64,000 nucleotides of DNA from positions 4,341,501 to 4,405,500 of the forward strand of contig NZ_LT960614.1 of assembly GCF_900231165.1 (NCBI RefSeq), read 5' to 3'. This document shows positions 57,993 to 64,000 of this stretch, piece by piece (the first letter of the stretch is position 1; every line of letters begins with the position of its first letter). The DNA comes from Hartmannibacter diazotrophicus (lineage in GTDB: Bacteria > Pseudomonadota > Alphaproteobacteria > Rhizobiales > Pleomorphomonadaceae). The notes below the pieces were generated by a model. That model searched no databases, had not been told where the DNA came from, and saw nothing but the letters and a program-made list of their open reading frames with translations. The position numbers and the translations under genes are program-made.

Positions 57993-58478
57993 TCAGTCGA
58001 CGATCTGGCCAAAGCGGCGGCGCAGCAGATGGTCGATGGACAGAACGCCCGCGCCCTTCGCCATGATCACCAGAAGGCCTGTCGCCCACAATCCATGTAT
58101 GACCCACTCATTCGGATAAACGAAGATCTCGATCACCGCCGTCATGATGAAAAGACCGAGCGCGGCAAAACGTGCCCCGAGGCCGATGAAGAGCAGGAAC
58201 GACAGCAGGTGCTCTGCAATCGTCGCCATATAGGCGGCGATGACGGGCGGGATCAGCGGCAGGGCATATTCATTCTCGAAAAGATAAAAGGTTGAGTCCT
58301 TCAGATGAAAGCCCTCGACCTTGGTCTGGCCTGACATGAAGAACACGGCGGCGAGGACGATCCTCCCGAGCGTCAGGTAAAGGCTCGGCGGAATCTTTTC
58401 GAAGATGCCGATAATCGCGACCAGATAGGGTGCAAGTCTCGACGTCATGAACCGGTCGTCAATGGTTGCCTGTTTCAT
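57993..58478 (-). CDS. DoxX-family membrane protein of the bufferin operon
   Basis: A 161-residue four-helix DoxX protein: LGRIVLAAVFFMSGQTKVEGF, YALPLIPPVIAAYMATIAEH, LLFIGLGARFAALGLFIMTA and EWVIHGLWATGLLVIM. In bufferin/gig operons a DoxX protein (BufD/GigT) is the usual fourth gene and may deliver electrons or help maturation. ATG at 58478. 61 bp after bufC. Confidence 0.87.
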   Translation of the reverse strand: MKQATIDDRFMTSRLAPYLVAIIGIFEKIPPSLYLTLGRIVLAAVFFMSGQTKVEGFHLKDSTFYLFENEYALPLIPPVIAAYMATIAEHLLSFLLFIGLGARFAALGLFIMTAVIEIFVYPNEWVIHGLWATGLLVIMAKGAGVLSIDHLLRRRFGQIVD

Positions 58479-58539
58479 AGCTACCCCCCTCCGCCGTGCC
58501 TCACTGCCCGGCGTTCCAATAAGAAGAAAGATCGAGGCG

Positions 58540-59367
58540 TCAGGCTGGCGCCAAAGCGACGTCGCTCGCGAAGGCACCGGTGGAAAGCGCAACCGCCAGC
58601 ACCGTGCCGAGATCGAATCCGGCGCTGTCCGCAAGGCCGGTATCGGCGGCCGCCTCCAGCGTTTCACCGGCATCGATTGCAAGAAGAAAGGCGGCCCCGC
58701 CCGGTGGAAGCGTCGCGGACGTGACGGTCATGTCCGGGCGGACGAACAGCGTGTCCTCGCCGCCTTCCGGCACCACGAGGTCCCCTTCCGGATCGGTTCT
58801 GCGGCTGAACTGCCAGATCGTGTGCGCCGCATGCCTTGAGCGAACGATGCGGGCCGCCGGGTGCAGCGTGAGACGCACGCGGCCGAGATCGTCCGGCGCC
58901 ACCGCCGACAACGCCTGCGGCGCGAGCGGCAAGGCATCCGCCGCGTGGTAGCACTCGACATAAGCCCGGTCGTGGCGGGCGACATCCGCCAGATAAGGCA
59001 ATCCGGCCACCGGCGCGAACGTCTCCAGGAACAATGGGAAGCTGCCGCCCCAGACATTGAGGCGCGGATCGCTTGGCGCCTCGGCGGCAAGATAGGCCCG
59101 CGCCGTCATCCGGAAGAACTCTTGCCCGACAATCCGCTGGGTGGCGGGAAAGAGATCGCCGAGCGCCTCGCAGAGGCTTGCCACGACATTGTTGCGATAG
59201 ACGGCAAAGCGCCGTTCGATACGCCCGCCATGGTGGGCGCAAAGCCCATCCGGCACCGGAGCGCCGGGATCGGTCAGCGCCGCGGCGAAGGCCGCCTCGA
59301 TCGCCGCGTGGTCGCCCCTGCCGGGCAGGACGGTCAAGGTCTGTGCCGGTTCAGGACGCAAGGGCAT
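58540..59367 (-). CDS. bufC: DUF2063 protein BufC (RiPP maturation partner)
   Basis: A 275-residue DUF2063 protein: [31 protein letters not shown] (seen in two parts from residue 50), [44 protein letters not shown], then a beta-rich C-terminal half. Partner of the DUF692 enzyme in binding the precursor. Its ATG at 59367 lies inside the end of bufB (17-nt overlap), so the two are translationally coupled. Assignment rests on family and gene order. Confidence 0.88.
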   Translation of the reverse strand: MPLRPEPAQTLTVLPGRGDHAAIEAAFAAALTDPGAPVPDGLCAHHGGRIERRFAVYRNNVVASLCEALGDLFPATQRIVGQEFFRMTARAYLAAEAPSDPRLNVWGGSFPLFLETFAPVAGLPYLADVARHDRAYVECYHAADALPLAPQALSAVAPDDLGRVRLTLHPAARIVRSRHAAHTIWQFSRRTDPEGDLVVPEGGEDTLFVRPDMTVTSATLPPGGAAFLLAIDAGETLEAAADTGLADSAGFDLGTVLAVALSTGAFASDVALAPA

Positions 59368-60262
59368 GGGAGCGCCCTCCGCGCGAGGATTGAAGGATCG
59401 TCTCCGCCAGCGCCGCCTCGCGGGCAAGCACCGGAAAGGCCGGCAGGTCCGCGTCCCATTCGACCAGTGTCGGGATCGGCCCGGCGCGCTCGATGACCTC
59501 CGCAAAAAGATCCCAGACGAGATCATCGACCTCCCGGTCGTGGGAATCGATCAGGAGAGGGTGACCTTCGTCGTCGACATCGACGGCGTGACCGCCGAGA
59601 TGGATCTCGCCGACCTTCTCGATCGGGAAGGCCTTCAGATAGGCGCGCGCATCGATCTCGTGATTGGAAGCCGAGACATGGACGTTGTTGACGTCGAGCA
59701 GAAGGCCGCAGCCGGTCCGGCGCGCCACCTCGGCAAGGAATTCGGTCTCGGGAATGACGGACGCGTCAAACAACAGATAGGTCGATGGATTCTCCAGCAG
59801 CATCCGCCGCTTCAGGTGCGTCTGCACCTGGTCGACATGATCGCAGACCCGCGCCAGCGTCTCCTGCGTATAGGGAAGCGGCAGCAGGTCATTCAGATAG
59901 CTCGCCCCGTGGCTTGACCAGGCGAGATGCTCGGACACCAGCCCCGGTTCATAGCGCTCGCAAACGGCCTTGAGGCGGTCGAGATGATCGGGATCGAGCC
60001 CGCGCGCAGCCCCGATGGAAAGACCGACGCCGTGAACCGAAACCGGATAGTCGCGCCGGATCATCTCCATATGGCGATGCGTCGGTCCGCCCGCGCCCAT
60101 GTAGTTCTCGGCATGAATTTCGAAGAACCCGAGGTCCGGCCGCTCACCGAGAATGTCGGCGAAATGCTCCGGCTTGAGGCCGACACCGGCGCGTCCGGGA
60201 ATCGACCGGCCGACGCGGGACGCCGCGATGTCGCTCTGCTCGAAGATGCCTGCCGCGGTCAT
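59351..60262 (-). CDS. bufB: DUF692 multinuclear iron oxygenase BufB
   Basis: A 303-residue TIM-barrel enzyme of the DUF692 (MbnB/TglH) family, which uses a two- or three-iron centre to modify cysteines in RiPP precursors. Likely ligand motifs: [11 protein letters not shown] (H50), [11 protein letters not shown] (H77), SEHLAWS (E111, H112), LENPSTYL (E157), [11 protein letters not shown] (D190, N193, H195), EIHLGGHA (H221), DSHDREV (D239, H241) and VEWDADLP (E268). In bufferins it makes thiooxazoles. ATG at 60262 follows GGGGGAGACA. Confidence 0.92.
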   Translation of the reverse strand: MTAAGIFEQSDIAASRVGRSIPGRAGVGLKPEHFADILGERPDLGFFEIHAENYMGAGGPTHRHMEMIRRDYPVSVHGVGLSIGAARGLDPDHLDRLKAVCERYEPGLVSEHLAWSSHGASYLNDLLPLPYTQETLARVCDHVDQVQTHLKRRMLLENPSTYLLFDASVIPETEFLAEVARRTGCGLLLDVNNVHVSASNHEIDARAYLKAFPIEKVGEIHLGGHAVDVDDEGHPLLIDSHDREVDDLVWDLFAEVIERAGPIPTLVEWDADLPAFPVLAREAALAETILQSSRGGRSHALAS

Positions 60263-60387
60263 TGTCTCCCCCCTGCGGTCATTGCCTGTCCACGGCTGCC
60301 TCTGCGCGTTGGAGCCGATCGGACGGGTCTTGTCGGATCGAGCCGGCAGGCGGACACCCCGCCCGCCGGCATCCCGGGCCCGACGGA

Positions 60388-60678
60388 TCAGGACTCCATC
60401 GCCTCCAGGCTGCCCATACCGTTCGGCGTCTTGATCGTGGTGCAGGTACCGGCCGGCACCAGCTTCCAGGCATTGCCCTGGTAGTCCACCGTCGACGTGC
60501 CGGCGCAGGTCGTACCGGCGCCCGCCTTGCAGTCGTTCTGGCCCTTGAGGGCAACGCCGTAGCACTTTTCCATTTCGGCGGCGGAGGCGCTGGTGGTGGT
60601 CACGGCAGCAGCGGCGACAGCCGAAGCAACTGCGCTGGCAAGAATGAGCCCGGCGGACATCTTCTTGTCGAACTTCAT
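60388..60678 (-). CDS. bufA: Bufferin-type precursor BufA (DUF2282), exported copper RiPP
   Basis: A 96-residue precursor: Sec signal (residues 1-33, basic MKFDKK, hydrophobic core, ASA cleavage) then a core with Cys39, Cys50, Cys58 and Cys79 in [21 protein letters not shown] and VPAGTCT. These are the DUF2282/bufferin landmarks, including DYQGNAWK before the last Cys. BufB/BufC are expected to convert core cysteines to copper-binding heterocycles before export, so the product would bind copper in the periplasm. First gene of bufA-bufB-bufC-doxX; a 125-bp gap precedes bufB. Confidence 0.9.
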   Translation of the reverse strand: MKFDKKMSAGLILASAVASAVAAAAVTTTSASAAEMEKCYGVALKGQNDCKAGAGTTCAGTSTVDYQGNAWKLVPAGTCTTIKTPNGMGSLEAMES

Positions 60679-61106
60679 GGTCTATTCCCCTCTGTCAAAG
60701 TCAAAATCGAAGAAATTGCAGCCGGTCGAAGTTGTCTTCGGCCACGGAGCGATCTTTTGCTGAAGGGAGCTTGAACAGGAAATCAATCCGGTGTGACGCC
60801 CGTCGAGACGGCGCCTCACATGCGGGTGAACAGTCTGTTCTCGGCAGTGGCTGGAATATGAAAAGCCGCATTGATTCAATAGCTTGAAGCAAGAAAATCT
60901 TCCCGCGCACATTGCTAAGCTTGCTATATTGTAATTAATTATAACAATTTAACTGCAGGCATGACGCCCTTGGCGGCGTCGGGCTGCAGCGCCAGCGTCC
61001 AACAACGCGCCCTTGCAAAAGCGACAGAAAAACCCGTACGGACGTGGACGGCCCGGCCCTACCGCCCCATTATTGAGGGAACCCGGCCGCAAGGGAGAGC
61101 CCGATC
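60679..61106. promoter_or_regulatory. Divergent control region of the bufferin operon and cytochrome b561
   Basis: 428 bp without a gene. Features seen: hairpin CGAAG-TTGT-CTTCG (60727-60740, extendable) about 45 nt before the bufA ATG; dyad GAACA-GTC-TGTTC (60829-60841); and an unusually AT-rich stretch (60915-60955) with an ATTGT...ACAAT imperfect palindrome. No promoter could be fixed. Regulator (for example an ECF sigma factor or copper sensor) is not in the window. Confidence 0.45.
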
Positions 61107-61631
61107 ATGACGGAACCAGTGAAGCGATATTCCGTCCCCGCCCGGTTCCTGCACTGGATCGTCGCCGCTTTCGTCTTCGTCGCCTGGCCGGCCGGCGCCA
61201 TCATCAAGTTCGTCAAGGAAGATGTGAAGCTCACCTTCTACATGGTGCATGAATCCCTCGGCTTCCTCATCCTCTGGCTGATGCTGGCCCGCCTCGTCGT
61301 CCGCCTGTTCGTGAAGCCTCCGCCGCATCTGCCGATGCCGGCCCTGCAGCGGGGCGTCGCCGACACGGTCCACTGGTCGCTCTATGCGGCGCTGATCATC
61401 CAGCCGATTCTCGGGTTTCTTGCCACCAACGCCTGGGGCTTTCCCTTCTCGCTGTTCGGGCAATGGCCGATCTGGAGTCCGATCGGCAAGGAACCCGGCA
61501 TAGCGCCGCTGCTCTCGTCCGCGCATCTGGTGCTCGGCTGGACGATCCTGGTGCTCTTCGTCGCCCATTTCGGCGGCGTCCTCTATCACCACGTGATCCG
61601 CCGCGACGAGACGCTGGAGCGCATGCTTTGA
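61107..61631 (+). CDS. Cytochrome b561
   Basis: A 174-residue four-helix diheme cytochrome of the bacterial b561 (CybB) family: ARFLHWIVAAFVFVAW (H16), YMVHESLGF (H48), DTVHWSLYAALI (H89) and SSAHLVLGW..HFGGVLYHH (H140, H154). It passes electrons within the membrane, often quinol to superoxide or another acceptor. Divergent from the bufferin operon. Its stop overlaps the TTG start of the next gene as TTGA. Confidence 0.92.
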   Translation: MTEPVKRYSVPARFLHWIVAAFVFVAWPAGAIIKFVKEDVKLTFYMVHESLGFLILWLMLARLVVRLFVKPPPHLPMPALQRGVADTVHWSLYAALIIQPILGFLATNAWGFPFSLFGQWPIWSPIGKEPGIAPLLSSAHLVLGWTILVLFVAHFGGVLYHHVIRRDETLERML

Positions 61632-62608
61632 CGCTCTCCCGGTCGACGGCAACGGCCTTGTGGATCACGGGGCCCGGCAAGGCCGATCTTCGTGACACGG
61701 GCATCGGCGCGCTGGCACCGGGAGAGGTCGAGGTCGAAGCCGTCTGGTCGGGCATCAGTCGCGGCACGGAATCGCTGGTTTTCCGTGGCATGGTCCCGGA
61801 GAGCGAGCACGAACGAATGCGCTGCCCCTTTCAGGAAGGCGGCTTTCCCCATCCGGTCAAATACGGCTACGCCATGGTCGGCCGCCTCCGGCGCGGCCCG
61901 CCGGACCGCATCGGGCAATGGATCTTCTGCCTCCATCCCCATCAGGACCGTTTCGCCCTGCCGGAGGAAGCCGCCATCGCCATCCCGGACACAGTGCCGT
62001 CGGAACGGGCCGTGCTTGCCGCCAACATGGAAACGGCGCTCAACATCGCCTGGGACGCGGGTTTTCTGCCTTGCGACCGCATTGCCGTCGTCGGCGCGGG
62101 TACGGTCGGCCTGCTGACGGCTTGGCTTGCCGCCCAGATCCCCGGAGTGGAGGTCACCGTCGTCGACATCGCGCCGGAGCGCGCCGACATCGCTCACCGG
62201 CTCGGCTGCGCCTTCGCCCTGCCGGACGAGGCCCCGCAGGATTGCGATGTCGTCGTCCATGCCTCCGCCACCAGCGAGGGCCTTGCGACCGCTTTGACTG
62301 CCTGTGGCTTCGAGGCCCGGCTCGTCGAGGCAAGCTGGTATGGCGAGCGGCAGGTCACCCTGCCCCTCGGCGGTGTCTTTCACAGCCGCCGGATCTCGCT
62401 CGTCAGTTCGCAGGTCGGGGCCGTCTCGCCCGCGCGCCGCGCCCGGCGCAGCCACGCCGACCGCATGCGGCAGGCGCTTGGCCTGCTCGCCGCCCCGGCG
62501 CTCGACAGCCTGATTTCCGGCGAAACGCCCTTTTCGTCCCTTGGCGAGGACTATGCCCGCATCCTCGCCGATCCGGCGACCCTCTGCCACCGCATCCGCT
62601 ATTCCTGA
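61628..62608 (+). CDS. Medium-chain dehydrogenase-like protein, TTG start
   Basis: A 326-residue MDR-superfamily protein: SGISRGTESLVFRGMVPESE, VKYGYAMVGRL and the Rossmann motif IAVVGAGTVGLLTAWLAAQ. The N-terminal catalytic-zinc cysteine of classic alcohol dehydrogenases is not at its usual place (SGISRGTE replaces SGIC.TD), so zinc-dependent alcohol oxidation is doubtful. The start is TTG at 61628, overlapping the b561 stop, with CTGGAG nine bases upstream. It leads a run with the pterin-synthase-like and glycosyltransferase genes. Confidence 0.82.
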   Translation: MTLSRSTATALWITGPGKADLRDTGIGALAPGEVEVEAVWSGISRGTESLVFRGMVPESEHERMRCPFQEGGFPHPVKYGYAMVGRLRRGPPDRIGQWIFCLHPHQDRFALPEEAAIAIPDTVPSERAVLAANMETALNIAWDAGFLPCDRIAVVGAGTVGLLTAWLAAQIPGVEVTVVDIAPERADIAHRLGCAFALPDEAPQDCDVVVHASATSEGLATALTACGFEARLVEASWYGERQVTLPLGGVFHSRRISLVSSQVGAVSPARRARRSHADRMRQALGLLAAPALDSLISGETPFSSLGEDYARILADPATLCHRIRYS

Positions 62609-62669
62609 GACCAGAGCGGCTCGATCGCCGCCGCCTGTCTCCATCTCCCAGAAAGGTCCTTGTCGCACC

Positions 62670-63062
62670 ATGTTCGCCGTCGAAGTCCGCGACCACATCA
62701 TGATCGCCCATTCGCTAAAACGCCCGGTCTTCGGCCCGGCCCAGGGCCTGCACGGCGCGACCTTCGTCGTCGATGCCGCCTTCTTTGCCGAAAGCCTCGA
62801 CAACGACGGCCTTGTCGTCGACATCGGCCTTGCCAGCGAGGCGCTTTCGGCGACCCTGAAGCCACTCAACTACGCCAATCTCGACGATATTCCCGAGTTT
62901 GCCGGCAAGGTGACAACGACGGAATTTCTCTGCGGCCATGTTTTCGAGAAGCTGCGGGAAGCCGCGAAAAGCGGCGCGCTGGGCGCCAGTACGCTCAAGA
63001 AAATCCGCGTCACCTTGCACGAGTCGCATGTTGCCCGTGCCTGGTTCGAAGGTGACGTTTGA
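62670..63062 (+). CDS. Divergent 6-pyruvoyl-tetrahydropterin-synthase-like protein
   Basis: A 130-residue T-fold protein of the PTPS/QueD superfamily. H14 (RDHIMIAHSLK) and H28 (GLHGATF) match two zinc histidines. The third, normally the last residue of HGH, is Ala30, and the usual catalytic Cys just before the HGH motif is absent (PAQGLHG). The end retains TTTEFLCGHVFEKL and VTLHESHVARAW with the substrate Glu118. It therefore may not do standard QueD chemistry. ATG at 62670. Its stop overlaps the glycosyltransferase start as TTGA. Confidence 0.83.
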   Translation: MFAVEVRDHIMIAHSLKRPVFGPAQGLHGATFVVDAAFFAESLDNDGLVVDIGLASEALSATLKPLNYANLDDIPEFAGKVTTTEFLCGHVFEKLREAAKSGALGASTLKKIRVTLHESHVARAWFEGDV

Positions 63063-64000
63063 GCGAGGTCGTCTTCGCCATTCCAGGCGACATCGACACG
63101 CTGTCCGGCGGCTACGGCTATGACCGCAAGCTGATCGAAGGTCTGCGGGCCATCGGCTGGACCGTCACCCATCTTGCCCTGCCGGACGGCTTTCCGCTCC
63201 CCGATGCCTCGACTCGCCGCGCGGCCGCGGAACACCTGAACGCCCTGCCTGACGGCACCTCCATCCTCATCGACGGTCTCGCCTTCAGCGCCATGCCTGA
63301 GGAAATGGCCGAACTCGGCCAGCGCACCCGTCTCACCGCGCTCATTCACCACCCTTTGGGTCTTGAGACGGGTCTCGATGAAGAGACCTCGACGCGGCTT
63401 CTTGCCGACGAACGCGCCGCCCTCCGGCATGCACGCCATGTGATCGTTACCTCGCCCGAAACGGCCCGGACCCTCGCCGCCGATTTCGCCGTGGAGCCGA
63501 ACCGCATCACGGTCGCCGTCCCCGGAACCGAGCCAGGCCCCCGCGCCACCGGCGGCAACCATCCGCCGCATATCGTCACCGTTGCCTCGCTCATTCCGAG
63601 GAAGGGCCACGACATGCTCGTCGCCGCGCTGGCGACGCTCTCCGATCTCAACTGGCGGTCCAGCTTCGTCGGCAGTTCGACGCTCGATCCGGCGTGGGCG
63701 GAGAAGATCAGGGCGATGGTCGCGGCGAGCGGGCTTGAGGGACGGATCGCCATTCTCGACCAGCGCCAGGACGTGCGCGCGCTGATGGCCGACGCCGACA
63801 TCTTCTGTCTGCCGAGCCGCTACGAGGGCTACGGTATGGCCTTTGCCGAGGCGATGTCGCAGGGCCTGCCCATCGTCGGCTGCCGGGCTGGTGCCGTGCC
63901 GGACGTCGTGACTCCCGACGCCGGCATTCTGGTTGAGCCGGAGGATATCCCGGCCCTTGCCGCCGCCTTGCGTACCATGCTGACAGACGAGCCTTTGCGA
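63059..64000 (+). CDS. Family-4 glycosyltransferase (3' end outside window), TTG start
   Basis: At least 314 residues of a GT-B glycosyltransferase: N-terminal VVFAIPGDIDTLSGGYGYDR, LTALIHHPLGLE, then VTVASLIPRKGHDMLVAALA and the EX7E motif in SRYEGYGMAFAEAMSQGLP. TTG at 63059 overlaps the preceding stop (TTGA); no ATG is close. The frame stays open to the window end. Next to a pterin-fold protein it may glycosylate a pterin or related small molecule; this is inference. Confidence 0.87.
   Translation, partial: MSEVVFAIPGDIDTLSGGYGYDRKLIEGLRAIGWTVTHLALPDGFPLPDASTRRAAAEHLNALPDGTSILIDGLAFSAMPEEMAELGQRTRLTALIHHPLGLETGLDEETSTRLLADERAALRHARHVIVTSPETARTLAADFAVEPNRITVAVPGTEPGPRATGGNHPPHIVTVASLIPRKGHDMLVAALATLSDLNWRSSFVGSSTLDPAWAEKIRAMVAASGLEGRIAILDQRQDVRALMADADIFCLPSRYEGYGMAFAEAMSQGLPIVGCRAGAVPDVVTPDAGILVEPEDIPALAAALRTMLTDEPLR

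Noticed and set aside
60829-60841. GAACA-GTC-TGTTC as a LexA box
   Set aside because: Spacing (GAAC-N5-GTTC) fits neither the alphaproteobacterial GTTC-N7-GTTC nor the Gram-positive GAAC-N4-GTTC form; kept only as an unassigned dyad.

Overview
The window is GC-rich DNA from an alphaproteobacterium, most likely of the order Hyphomicrobiales (Rhizobiales). The basis is gene content and order: cpdR next to an N-formylglutamate amidohydrolase, a hisN-type phosphatase and an MmgR/suhB-type small RNA; glnK-amtB next to tesB; rplU-rpmA-obgE-proB; a ROSE-like thermometer before hsp20; and CTTGAC-type promoters. Genus cannot be read from the sequence. No insertion sequence, prophage, CRISPR array or rRNA operon was seen. 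Both ends cut a gene: ftsK on the left and a family-4 glycosyltransferase on the right.

Layout. 1-4.5 kb: ftsK, a small acidic ORF and a DapC-like aminotransferase. 4.9-9.5 kb: two glnK/amtB pairs facing away from each other, with an identical 19-nt sigma-54 promoter in each direction between them. 9.6-24.2 kb: tesB, a UbiH-type hydroxylase, a secreted protein, pyruvate carboxylase, opgG-opgH (periplasmic glucans), nicotinamidase, an FTR1 iron permease and a membrane protein. 24.3-32.5 kb: a polyol or polyol-phosphate catabolic locus. It has an FGGY kinase and two GlpA/GlpB-like flavoproteins on one strand, and a DeoR regulator and complete TRAP transporter on the other, with a perfect palindrome between. 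32.8-37.2 kb: an RND efflux pump and its adaptor, followed by about 0.95 kb without a recognisable gene. 38-46.7 kb: tRNA-Ser, rplU, rpmA, two GNAT enzymes, obgE, proB, a MarR regulator with a membrane protein, a DinB protein, and asd behind a threonine-rich leader peptide. 47-54 kb: a soluble chemoreceptor-like protein, a His-rich protein, DUF2585, YciB/IspZ, an orphan PAAR protein, tRNA-Val, cpdR, N-formylglutamate amidohydrolase and the small RNA. 54-58 kb: hisN, a lipase-like hydrolase, hsp20 and threonine aldolase. 58-60.7 kb: a complete bufferin-type copper RiPP operon (DUF2282 precursor, DUF692, DUF2063, DoxX). 61-64 kb: cytochrome b561, then a dehydrogenase, a divergent 6-pyruvoyl-tetrahydropterin-synthase-like protein and a glycosyltransferase.

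The points most worth follow-up are the candidate Thr-rich attenuator before asd, the bufferin operon, the TRAP-fed GlpA/B/K-like locus whose kinase lacks the glycerol-contacting arginine, the duplicated sigma-54 promoter and glnK, the MmgR-like small RNA, and the putative pterin-glycoside cluster with an incomplete zinc triad. All functions are assigned from sequence motifs and memory of families; no database search was run.
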